From assembly GCA_016188575.1 (NCBI GenBank), contig JACPHN010000096.1, positions 5,579-69,578 on the forward strand: 64,000 nt of DNA, given 5' to 3'. Origin of the DNA: Candidatus Schekmanbacteria bacterium (GTDB lineage: Bacteria > CSSED10-310 > JACPHN01). The position numbers and the translations under genes are program-made. The notes under the pieces were generated by a model. The model had not been told where the DNA came from. It did no database searches and was given only the letters and a program-made list of their open reading frames with translations. Positions 1-7,411 of the stretch are shown piece after piece; within the stretch, counting starts at the first letter, position 1; every line of letters starts with the position of its first letter.

Positions 1-561
1 GGCGCGCTGGACCGTGTCACCACGCTGGTGGCCCTGGTGGGTGTGTCCATGCCGAACTTCTGGCTCGGACCGCTGCTCATCCTGGCGTTTTCGATTCACC
101 TCGACTGGCTCCCGGTGTCGGGACGGGGGTCGGTGGCGCACCTGGTTCTGCCCGCGGTAACGCTCGGGACGTCCATGGCGGCGCTGGTGGCGCGGATGGT
201 GCGGAGCAGCCTGCTCGAGGTCCTGAGCGCCGGCTATGTGGCGACGGCGGCCGCCAAGGGGCTGCCGCGCTGGCGGGTCGTCACCAAGCACGCCCTGCGC
301 AACGCCCTGATTCCCGTCGTGACCATCATCGGTCTGCAGATCGGTGCGCTGCTCGCGGGCGCCGTCGTCACGGAGAAGATCTATTCGTGGCCGGGCATCG
401 GCGGGCTCATCATCACCGCCATCGGCGGCCGCGACTACCCGCTCGTGCAGGGATGCGTGCTCGCCATCGCGTTGACCTACGTCTTCGTCAACCTGCTGAC
501 CGACCTGGCCTACACCCTGGTCGATCCCAGGATCGACCTTGCCGGAGGGCGTCGTGTCTGA
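1..561 (+). CDS. ABC transporter permease, DppB/OppB type (5' partial)
   Basis: This is the C-terminal part of an inner-membrane permease of the dipeptide/oligopeptide/nickel ABC importer family. The reading frame is open from base 1, so the N-terminal part lies outside the window. Several hydrophobic segments are visible. The cytoplasmic coupling loop has the usual order: a GYVATAAAKGL stretch, then HALRNALIPVVTIIG, then a GxxLxGAVVTEKIYSWPGIG segment, which is the EAA-type region that docks on the ATPase. The gene ends 11 bases before a second permease. The two are expected to form a heterodimeric channel fed by an upstream binding protein and ATPases that are not in the window. Family is confident; substrate is unknown. 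Confidence 0.93.
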   Translation, partial: GALDRVTTLVALVGVSMPNFWLGPLLILAFSIHLDWLPVSGRGSVAHLVLPAVTLGTSMAALVARMVRSSLLEVLSAGYVATAAAKGLPRWRVVTKHALRNALIPVVTIIGLQIGALLAGAVVTEKIYSWPGIGGLIITAIGGRDYPLVQGCVLAIALTYVFVNLLTDLAYTLVDPRIDLAGGRRV

Positions 562-572
562 GGAGCGAGGCC

Positions 573-1424
573 ATGCGCCGTAGCGGCTTGGCGACGTCGC
601 GAGCATTACGCGAGTTTCGCCGCAACCGCGTCGCGCAGGTTGGCGCCGCCATCCTGCTCGCGCTGTTTGCGATCGCCGCGCTGGCGCCCGTGCTCGCTCC
701 GGAGGGAATCGACGTGCAGCACCGCGAACGCGAGCGCGTCCGCCCCTGCCGCGAGTACCCGCTCGGAACGGACGAGCTCGGCCGCGACCAGCTCAGTCGG
801 CTGATCTGGGGGAGCCGCGTGAGCCTCCGGGTGGGCTTCGTGGTGGTGGCGGTCAGCGCTGTGATTGGGATCGCGCTCGGCGGCGTCGCCGGCTACTTCG
901 GAGGCGCGGTCGACGGGATTGTCATGCGCGTCACAGACGTGTTGATGGCTTTTCCGGGCATCTTGCTGGCGCTGTCGCTGGTCGCGATGCTGGGGCCGTC
1001 CTTTCGCAACGTTGTGCTGGCCCTGTGCGCGCTCGGCTGGGTGCGCTACGCGCGGATGCTGCGCGGACAGATCTTGCTCGTGCGCGAGCTCGACTTCGTG
1101 ACTGCGGCGCGCAGCCTGGGAGCCAGCGACTGGCGCGTCCTCAGCCGCCACGTGTTGCCGAATTGCCTGGCGCCACTGATCGTGGAAATGAGCCTCGGCG
1201 TCGCCGGAGCGATTCTGGCGGAGGCGACGCTGAGCTTCTTGGGGCTCGGCGTGCAACCTCCCGAACCGAGCTGGGGGGCGATGCTCAACCGCGGGATCGA
1301 CTATTTGCGCGACGCGCCCCACCTCACGCTGTTCCCCGGCGGCGCCATCATGCTCACCGTGCTCGCGCTCAACGTCGTGGGCGACGCCCTGCGCGACGCG
1401 CTCGACCCGCACAGCGCCAAATGA
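573..1424 (+). CDS. ABC transporter permease, DppC/OppC type
   Basis: Partner permease of the gene ending at 561; 283 residues, normal for the family. I chose the ATG at 573 because it follows the previous stop by 11 bases and begins the typical N-terminus (REFRRNRVAQVGAAILL, a short cytoplasmic tail then the first membrane helix). A periplasmic loop with YPLGTDELGRDQLSRLIWGSRVSL is diagnostic of DppC-like proteins. The EAA loop is seen around VTAARSLGASDWRVLSRHVLPN. The protein should be an inner-membrane subunit of a peptide, opine or metal-chelate importer. No ATPase or binding protein follows, so this is the 3' end of the operon in this window. Confidence 0.93.
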   Translation: MRRSGLATSRALREFRRNRVAQVGAAILLALFAIAALAPVLAPEGIDVQHRERERVRPCREYPLGTDELGRDQLSRLIWGSRVSLRVGFVVVAVSAVIGIALGGVAGYFGGAVDGIVMRVTDVLMAFPGILLALSLVAMLGPSFRNVVLALCALGWVRYARMLRGQILLVRELDFVTAARSLGASDWRVLSRHVLPNCLAPLIVEMSLGVAGAILAEATLSFLGLGVQPPEPSWGAMLNRGIDYLRDAPHLTLFPGGAIMLTVLALNVVGDALRDALDPHSAK

Positions 1425-1475
1425 GCCCGCCCCGCGTGCGGCCGCGCGGAAAGGCGCGAGGAAATGAGCCACGCG

Positions 1476-2225
1476 TCAGCCCGGTGACGGGCCGAGGTAG
1501 GCCGCGAACAACGGTTCGAAATCGTCGAAGCAGCCGTCGTCGATGATCTCGGTCGAGACCACGGCGAGGCAGTCCAGGCGAACGATGGCGTTGACGCTGG
1601 CGTCACGGCTGACGACGGCGCGCAGCCGCTCCGAAAAGCACGCGTTGACGACGCGGATTTCGTGGTACAGCGCCGCCAGCCCGGCGACGTCCCAGTCGGG
1701 CCGCCCGCCGCGACGGGCGATGAGGTGCTGCGCCATGTAGTACATGCCCACGGCGCGAAAGTGGGTCTCCATCGGCGTGGCCAGCGGCAGATGCGTGTAG
1801 ACCATGGGGCGGAGCTTGTCGAGAATGGGGCAGCCGCTCGTCGCCATGATCACACCGATCAGCGAGCTGAGCGCTTCCTGCAGAGGCACCTGACGGACGA
1901 CGGTGCGGTTCGGCGTCTCCACTTCGATGTCCACCACGGTTACCGACGACGCGTCGTGAAAGAGGTCGACGACGGGCACCAGATTGAGCGCCACAGGGCA
2001 GCACTGGTGGTGGCTCGCGACGAGTGCGCAGTTAGCGCAGCGGTGAGCGCCGAGCCGCGTCCAGGTCGGTGGTGTCTCGGGGGCAGGCCGAAGCGGTCGC
2101 AAGTCGAACGTGCGCCCTGCCAGCGTGAGGTCGACGCACCGGTGCCCATTCGCTCCAAAGCGAAAGTTGTAGCGAATAAACATGTCGTTGCGCAGGCTTT
2201 CCCGCTCGGACTGGGGCATGGGCAT
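1476..2225 (-). CDS. Conserved protein of unknown function with Cys-rich motif
   Basis: A 249-residue soluble protein that I do not recognise with certainty. It opens with a beta-like MFIRYNFRFG stretch. It has a Cys cluster around residues 73-90 (HRCANCALVASHHQCCP) that could bind a metal. A mixed alpha/beta remainder includes DLFHDASSVTVVDIEVETPNR and a helical segment with VGMYYMAQHLIARRGG. There is no signal peptide or membrane segment. The ATG at 2225 gives the longest form; the internal ATG at 2183 (MFIRYNF) is an equally good start and neither has a clear ribosome-binding site. It is convergent with the transporter operon and is probably monocistronic. Confidence 0.7.
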   Translation of the reverse strand: MPMPQSERESLRNDMFIRYNFRFGANGHRCVDLTLAGRTFDLRPLRPAPETPPTWTRLGAHRCANCALVASHHQCCPVALNLVPVVDLFHDASSVTVVDIEVETPNRTVVRQVPLQEALSSLIGVIMATSGCPILDKLRPMVYTHLPLATPMETHFRAVGMYYMAQHLIARRGGRPDWDVAGLAALYHEIRVVNACFSERLRAVVSRDASVNAIVRLDCLAVVSTEIIDDGCFDDFEPLFAAYLGPSPG

Positions 2226-2280
2226 AGGCGGTGATGATAGCGCCGCGGCCAGCGCATGGGTAGCCGCGGCGGCATCCTAA

Positions 2281-2415
2281 ATCCACCGCCTGTTTGCCGT
2301 CGGCGTGACAGCGCCCCCCACCGTCCCTCCCCCAGCAGGTGGGTGGAGGTGAGGTGAGGGGTCTCCATGAGGCGCTTTCCGCACCGCTCGCAGTCGCACA
2401 GGCGGGAGATTCAGG
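2281..2415. repeat. Dispersed intergenic repeat, full copy
   Basis: About 135 bases between divergent genes. The left arm contains CCACCGCCTGTTTGCCGTC, the core is C-rich then G-rich and can fold (CCGTCCCTCCCCC with GGTGGAGGTGAGGTGAGG), and the right arm contains GCGCTTTCCGCACCGCTCGC and CAGGCGGGAGATTCAGG. The reverse complement of this copy aligns along most of its length with 3338-3466. Parts recur at 7323-7411, 32764-32808, 33540-33642 and 44311-44413. This and the following 28-base repeat account for most of the gene-free stretch 2226-2623. Confidence 0.75.
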
Positions 2416-2454
2416 GCATGGCGAGACCACCTTGACCGAGCCGACGGGTCCGGC

Positions 2455-2543
2455 TCTTGGCCCGCGCGCGCGAAGAGGCTACCCGATACCATGTGCCCGG
2501 CGGCTCCCGGCCACATCTTGGCCCGCGCGCGCGAAGAGGCTAC
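2455..2543 (+). repeat. 28-base direct repeat, two copies
   Basis: Two identical 28-base units at 2455-2482 and 2516-2543. Each starts TCTTGGCCCGCGCGCGCG and ends AAGAGGCTAC, and their starts are 61 bases apart. They lie 80-170 bases upstream of the PilZ response regulator, so they could be regulatory or a small tandem duplication. No function can be assigned. Confidence 0.85.
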
Positions 2544-2623
2544 ACTTCAGAGTGCGCTTGTGCTCGTTGCCACGTTGGCGCTGCGAGGAAGGGCGCGGTG
2601 CGTCACATGGGGATCAGGCAGGA

Positions 2624-3313
2624 ATGAAGGTTCTCCTGGTAGGAGACCTCGATGCGGTCGCGGCTGTGCTCCAGCAGCGGCTTTCCGAAGTCGCAGTGCA
2701 CCTGCTTTCGGATCCGGTCGGTTCCTTCTCGGTGCTGGCGGCGTACAAGCGGCTCCATCCCGATGTCATCGTGCTGGATCTGGACTCGGACCTGTGTCGC
2801 CAGGCGGCTGCCCGGATTTGCGACGCCTATCCCGATGCGGTGATCGTGGCGGCAAGCTCCTTTGCGGCGCCGCGGGCGAGTCTGCAGGCGTACCGCTCGG
2901 GGGCGCGCGACTTTGTGGTCAAGCGGCTGGAACGTACGATTCCCGACAACGCTGCAATCACCGGGGCATTTCGACATGTCCGGCGCCGCCGCGAAGTGCG
3001 CCTGCGGCCAACCCACGTGACGGTTGAGCTGCGCGTACCGTCGGGAGCAAAAAGCAGCCACTCGCTGGACGCGGCGCTGCTGAATGTGTCGCGGCACGGG
3101 ATGGCGGTCGACCTCGGCGGCGACTCGAATCACATCGAGGCGGGGACAGCGATACACTTCGTGTTGCATTTCGTCAGCGGCACGGTGGACGGCGCGGGGA
3201 CCGTGCGGTGGCGCGACGGGTCGCGGGCGGGCATCGCGCTGGCGGACTCCGAGGATGCGGCCGCGCTGCTGGCGCACATTGTGGAGCATATCGCCAGCGA
3301 CGGCGCGGGCTAG
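2624..3313 (+). CDS. Response regulator receiver - PilZ domain protein
   Basis: 229 residues. I chose the ATG at 2624, which begins MKVLLVGDLDAVAAVL as in receiver domains; the open frame upstream runs into repeat DNA. Residues 1-115 form a CheY-like receiver: the aspartate of VIVLDLDSD is the likely phosphoacceptor, and FVVKRLE supplies the conserved lysine. Residues 120-229 form a PilZ domain, with an arginine-rich RRRREVRLR start and an LNVSRHG motif in place of the usual DxSxxG. PilZ domains bind cyclic di-GMP, so this protein probably links phosphorylation to c-di-GMP signalling. There is no DNA-binding domain, so output is probably protein-protein. No sensor kinase is adjacent. Confidence 0.82.
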   Translation: MKVLLVGDLDAVAAVLQQRLSEVAVHLLSDPVGSFSVLAAYKRLHPDVIVLDLDSDLCRQAAARICDAYPDAVIVAASSFAAPRASLQAYRSGARDFVVKRLERTIPDNAAITGAFRHVRRRREVRLRPTHVTVELRVPSGAKSSHSLDAALLNVSRHGMAVDLGGDSNHIEAGTAIHFVLHFVSGTVDGAGTVRWRDGSRAGIALADSEDAAALLAHIVEHIASDGAG

Positions 3314-3337
3314 CGCCGGGGCGCCAGCGCCGCAGCG

Positions 3338-3466
3338 TGAATCCCGCGCCTATCCGCCTGCGAGTCGCGCGGAAAGTGCATCACGACGATCCCCAGTTCG
3401 CCTCCCGCCGCTTGCGGTGCGAAGGACGGAGCGGGCACTGTCACGCCGACAGCGAACAGGCGGTGA
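3338..3466. repeat. Dispersed intergenic repeat, inverted copy
   Basis: This stretch downstream of the PilZ gene matches the reverse complement of 2281-2415: TGAATCCCGCGCC at the left, CGCGGAAAGTGCATCACGA, a C/G-rich core, and CTGTCACGCCGACAGCGAAC then AGGCGGTG at the right. The PilZ gene is therefore bracketed by two oppositely oriented copies of the same element. Confidence 0.72.
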
Positions 3467-3582
3467 GCTCAGGGCAGCCGGTTGCCGTTGACGGCGCTTC
3501 AGATCGCGATATGATGTGACCGCCAGGGAGCGGCCCGGACGGGCACGCGAGGGCGGCGGCACCGGAGGCCGAGGACCAAGCC

Positions 3583-5049
3583 ATGGATGCGGGAACCGCG
3601 TTCTGCTTCACTTGCGCTGACAGCGTAGCGGCGCGATGTCAGCGAGGACAGATGTGCCCGAAATGCGGCCAGCCGCTGGCGCTCAAGGGTCGGTTCCTGG
3701 CGACGTCGCAACGGCGTCAGGATACGTGGAGCGGTATTTTCCGCGGCATGGACCTCGCCGGCGGGCGGGCGTGCGAGATCGAGGTGCTGACTCAGGCGAG
3801 CGTGAGCACGTGGGCCTCGCCGGACGTGTTCACGCGGTGGAGCGCGACGCTCGCGTCGCTCGACCATCCCTGCTTTCCCCGCATGGTCGACGCTTTTGTC
3901 GTAGAAATGGGGCGACGACGAGTCTTCGCGGTGGTGCGGGAGCTGGTCGACGCGCCCTCGCTGGAGGAGTACGTGGCCGCCGGCCAGCTCCTCGGCGAGG
4001 ATCACGCGCGCCACATCCTCGGATGCGCGCTCAGCCTGCTGGACTATCTGCACCATCGCGCCCCCATCGTGCTCCACGGGGATCTGCGCCCACACCGCAT
4101 TCACCTCTCCGCGCAAAACGACGTGTGCGTGACCGGACCGGGGACCGCGATCGTCGGCGACCCCAAGGAAGCGGCACTGTGGGAGACGAAGGACACGTAT
4201 GGGTACTGGGCGCCCGAGTTGCGCATGGGGCGCCGAGTTCCCGCCACGGACCTGTTCGCGCTCGGCGCCTCGATCATCTATAGCGTCTCGGGAATGCTGC
4301 CGGGCGAGGTCGTGGAACGGGCGGTGCGGACCGGAGCGCGGTCGCTGGCGGGCGTATCCGAGGAGCTCGAGGCGCTGTTGCTGGCCCTGGCGGTTCCCGA
4401 TTTTCGCCGTCGCTACGCGACCGTGGATGAAGTTCGCGAGGACCTTGCGAATCTGAGCAAGGCACAGCGGCACCGTTCCGCCGAGATCCTGTACTTCGTG
4501 CGCAAGGAGCATTCCGTGCGCGGCCCGCTGAGCGCCGCCGAGCTGCTCGCGTTGCCCGGGCTGACCCCGTGGCGAAGGATAAAGGCCACAGCCTCGGCCG
4601 ACTGGCTCCGGCTGTGGCGCACGCTTGCCGCACCCGCCGGCGCCACGAGCCACCTGCCGCCCGACCACGCCGCTCGGCGCGGCCTGCGAGCGCAGCTCTG
4701 GATGCGGCGGCTACATTTTGCGGGGCTCGGCCTGGCGCTCGTGGCCGCAGTCCTTCTGATTGTCGCCTACGTCGGCGTGGTCGCAGGGGCGGCTCCGGAG
4801 GATGAACCCGGCCGCGCGGCGGCAATCGCCAGCGCCGCCGGGATCGGCGCCGGCTTGCTGTCCGCGGGTTTGATCTGGCTGGGCCGCAATCGACCGGCGC
4901 GGCTCATTGCCGTCCTGCTGATTCTCGCCTCGCTGTTTCCCGGCTATCACCTCCTGCCGTCGCGACATTCAGCCGCCCCGGATGGGGTGGCCGCTGCTGG
5001 TGGTGCGGCGGAACAGGCGTCCAGGACCGGGCCGGAGAGTGAAAAGTGA
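3583..5049 (+). CDS. Zinc-ribbon pseudokinase with GYF-like and membrane segments
   Basis: 488 residues. Residues 8-28 hold two CxxC pairs (CFTC, CPKC), a zinc ribbon. Residues 35-300 look like a Ser/Thr protein kinase fold: VVRELVDAPSLEEYV hinge, HGDLRPHRIHL catalytic-loop equivalent, YGYWAPEL (APE motif) and DLFALGASI. The catalytic-loop Asn is replaced by His, and the DFG motif reads TGPG, so magnesium binding and catalysis are probably lost. Residues 305-340 (YFVRKEHSVRGPLSAAELLAL) resemble a GYF_2 domain. Two or three hydrophobic helices follow at 380-460. The stop overlaps the GTG of a paralogue at 5046. Likely a membrane-anchored signalling scaffold; function unknown. Confidence 0.75.
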   Translation: MDAGTAFCFTCADSVAARCQRGQMCPKCGQPLALKGRFLATSQRRQDTWSGIFRGMDLAGGRACEIEVLTQASVSTWASPDVFTRWSATLASLDHPCFPRMVDAFVVEMGRRRVFAVVRELVDAPSLEEYVAAGQLLGEDHARHILGCALSLLDYLHHRAPIVLHGDLRPHRIHLSAQNDVCVTGPGTAIVGDPKEAALWETKDTYGYWAPELRMGRRVPATDLFALGASIIYSVSGMLPGEVVERAVRTGARSLAGVSEELEALLLALAVPDFRRRYATVDEVREDLANLSKAQRHRSAEILYFVRKEHSVRGPLSAAELLALPGLTPWRRIKATASADWLRLWRTLAAPAGATSHLPPDHAARRGLRAQLWMRRLHFAGLGLALVAAVLLIVAYVGVVAGAAPEDEPGRAAAIASAAGIGAGLLSAGLIWLGRNRPARLIAVLLILASLFPGYHLLPSRHSAAPDGVAAAGGAAEQASRTGPESEK

Positions 5050-7319
5050 GTGAGCCGCCGCCACCTGTCATCTGCCCGTGGTGCCGCGGCCGTCAGCCAT
5101 CGCAACCTATCTGCGCCCAATGCGGCGGTCCGTTCGTTATTGGCAACCGCTACTCGCTCAAGCGGAGCCTCGGCTGGAGCCCCCTCGGCGGCACCTACCT
5201 CATTGCGGACGCCGCCAGCGATGCGCCGGCCGTCCTGGAGATGCTCCGGCTCGAGGCGGCGCTTCCGGACAGCTCCATGAAGCGGATCATCGCCGCCGGT
5301 CAAAGCTTGCGCGAAATCGATCATACGGGAGTCCCACGCTTGTTCGACGCCTTCCTGCTGCAAGACCGCGAGCGGTTTTACTGCCAGGTGCGCGAAATGA
5401 AGACGGGGCGCAGCCTCCGGCAGCTCGTGGCCCAGGGGGCGCCGCTGGGGGAAAAGGAGGCGCGCGAGGCGCTGATCGCGGCCCTGCGGGTCCTGGATTA
5501 CCTGGCCACGCGGAGGCCACCGCTCGTGCACGGGAACATCCGCCCCGAAACCGTGCTGCGGCTCGGACCTGGGCGCGTCGCGCTGGTAGAGCTCGGGCAG
5601 ATCCGAGCGCTCATTGTCGAGGAAATGGGGGGACAGGGTCTCTCGGTCTGGGGGGACTACGGCTACACGCCGCTCGAACAGGTTGCAGGAATCCGCCTGC
5701 CGGCATCGGACCTGTACGCGCTCGGCGTGACGCTCATCGTGTGCATGACCGGCGTGTCTCCCATGGATTTGCCATGGGAGCGCCTGCGCCTGATGTTCCG
5801 CAGGCGGCTGCGGGTGACGCCGGGGTTCGCGGAGGTCCTGGATCGGCTGGTGGCACCGGAGCTCGGTGAGCGCTACGGCAGCCCGCGGGCGGTATTGTGC
5901 GACCTGGAGCGGCTCGGCCTGGGCGCCTACGAGGCGGACGAGCCGATGTGGTACCTGCGGGTGGACAAGGCCGAGCAGGGCCCATTGGGTACGCGCGCGC
6001 TCTTGCAGTCGCCGGAGCTTCACCCGGCAAGCCAGATTCGGCGGGACACCGGCACGCGCGCGGAAACTCCGGAAGCGCTGGTGGCGGAGCTCGGCGCGCA
6101 GCTTTCCGCGGAGAGCGGTGAGACGGAGGCCACGCGGCGCCTGGGAGCGCTCCGGCGGCGGCTCGTGCGGCGCCGCTGCGGCCAGATCGGGCTGCTTTGC
6201 GCGACCGGCGGCCTCGTCGCAACGGTAGCGGGGGGACTGCTGGAAACTCCCATCAGCATCCCGCCAGCGGCGCTCGCGTACGGGCCGCTGAGCTTCGCGG
6301 GCGCGGCGGTGTTGTTCTCGCTGATCGCGAGCGGCCGGCGCATCGGCGGCATCGGCTCTTCGCAGCGCGCGCCCTGGTCCCGAGTGCAGACGGTGCGATT
6401 ACTTACGGTGCTCCTCGCGGTTGCCACGGGAGCCGGATGGGCGTGGGAGCGGTGGGACGCGGCGCGCGTTCGCGCCGAGCTTCCCGCCGGCCTGGCCGAG
6501 CCTGTGGCGATTACCACCGCGGAGGGGGTAACCGTCCTGGCGCGGGACGCCAAACAGGACGACGGGCTCACCACCTTGCTGCTCGAAGAGAAGGGAGGCA
6601 GAGCTGCGATGAAGCTCTCCAGACCCGTCGCAGTTCCGGAGCTTGCTGAGGCGGCGCTGGCGGCGTTCTCTCCGGCGGCCGGTTACCTGTCGCTCGTGAA
6701 TCGGGCGTGCGGCGTGACGATCTACAGGCTGACCGGCGGCAAGGCGTCCCTGATGCACCACCTCCCGCCGCCGCCGCGGGCTGCGAACGAATCGCCAGGG
6801 GCTGTGCCGCCGTGCGGCTCGGCGCTCGCGGTTGCCGATTCCGGGCGGCTCGTTGCCGTCGCTGCCGCAGGTGCCATCCACCTGCGCGCGCTTGCGAGCG
6901 AAGGAATCGCGCCGACGATCGAGACCGCGGGTGCGGTGCGCGCGCTGGCCTTCGGGCCGGATCAGCACCAGGAGCTGGCCGGGATCGTGGGGAAAGAGCG
7001 GGTGTACGGGGTGCTGCGCCAAAGCGTGGTCGTGTGGGATCTGCGAACGGGCGAGGAGCGCTTCAGGGCGCGCTGTGGCTCGTGCAGCCGCGTCGCCTTC
7101 GGAGCGTTCGCGGACCGCGTGCTGCTGGCCGTGGCTGGCGGCGACGCCGCGGCCATCGTCTGGCCGCGCGCTGTGGATGGGACATTTCGGGCGCGAGGCC
7201 GCAGCTATTATCGACTTGACGCGCCGGCTGCAGCGCTCGCTCTGGGCGCACACCGTCTCTACGTCGCCGACGCCAGGGGGCTGGCCGCCTGGGACCTTGG
7301 CCAGTTCCCGGACAGGTAG
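5046..7319 (+). CDS. Zinc-ribbon pseudokinase - membrane - beta-propeller protein
   Basis: 757 residues, starting at a GTG inside a GTGA overlap with its paralogue. Order of parts: CPWC/CAQC zinc ribbon (residues 10-27); kinase-like domain (about 30-290) with HGNIRPETVL where HRDLKPxN is expected and VELG instead of DFG; a GYF_2-like segment (MWYLRVDKAEQGPLG, about 300); two or three membrane helices (about 385-475); then a C-terminal region of repeated short strands (VVWDLRTGEERF, AAIVWPRA, LAAWDLGQF) that reads as a degenerate WD40-type propeller, presumably across the membrane. The catalytic Asp is lost, so this is a pseudokinase. The pair probably works together. Confidence 0.75.
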   Translation: MSEPPPPVICPWCRGRQPSQPICAQCGGPFVIGNRYSLKRSLGWSPLGGTYLIADAASDAPAVLEMLRLEAALPDSSMKRIIAAGQSLREIDHTGVPRLFDAFLLQDRERFYCQVREMKTGRSLRQLVAQGAPLGEKEAREALIAALRVLDYLATRRPPLVHGNIRPETVLRLGPGRVALVELGQIRALIVEEMGGQGLSVWGDYGYTPLEQVAGIRLPASDLYALGVTLIVCMTGVSPMDLPWERLRLMFRRRLRVTPGFAEVLDRLVAPELGERYGSPRAVLCDLERLGLGAYEADEPMWYLRVDKAEQGPLGTRALLQSPELHPASQIRRDTGTRAETPEALVAELGAQLSAESGETEATRRLGALRRRLVRRRCGQIGLLCATGGLVATVAGGLLETPISIPPAALAYGPLSFAGAAVLFSLIASGRRIGGIGSSQRAPWSRVQTVRLLTVLLAVATGAGWAWERWDAARVRAELPAGLAEPVAITTAEGVTVLARDAKQDDGLTTLLLEEKGGRAAMKLSRPVAVPELAEAALAAFSPAAGYLSLVNRACGVTIYRLTGGKASLMHHLPPPPRAANESPGAVPPCGSALAVADSGRLVAVAAAGAIHLRALASEGIAPTIETAGAVRALAFGPDQHQELAGIVGKERVYGVLRQSVVVWDLRTGEERFRARCGSCSRVAFGAFADRVLLAVAGGDAAAIVWPRAVDGTFRARGRSYYRLDAPAAALALGAHRLYVADARGLAAWDLGQFPDR

Positions 7320-7322
7320 CCT

Positions 7323-7411
7323 CAATCCACGGCCCATTCGCCACCGACACGACAATACCCATCTCCGTCCCTGCCCCCGCTTGCGGGGGGAGGTGAGGTG
7401 GGGAGCCTTCA
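7323..7411. repeat. Dispersed intergenic repeat, partial copy at gene 3' ends
   Basis: Between two convergent genes. It carries the left arm (CAATCCACGGCCCATTCGCC) and the core (TCCGTCCCTGCCCCCGCTTG, then CGGGGGGAGGTGAGGTGGGG) of the family described at 2281. The stop codon of the minus-strand gene lies on its edge. The core can fold as a strong hairpin and may act as a bidirectional terminator. Confidence 0.65.

Noticed and set aside
606-1472. Long minus-strand frame opposite the DppC-like permease
   Set aside because: Its product is His/Arg/Gln-rich low-complexity sequence typical of antisense frames in GC-rich genes, and the opposite strand encodes a clear permease.
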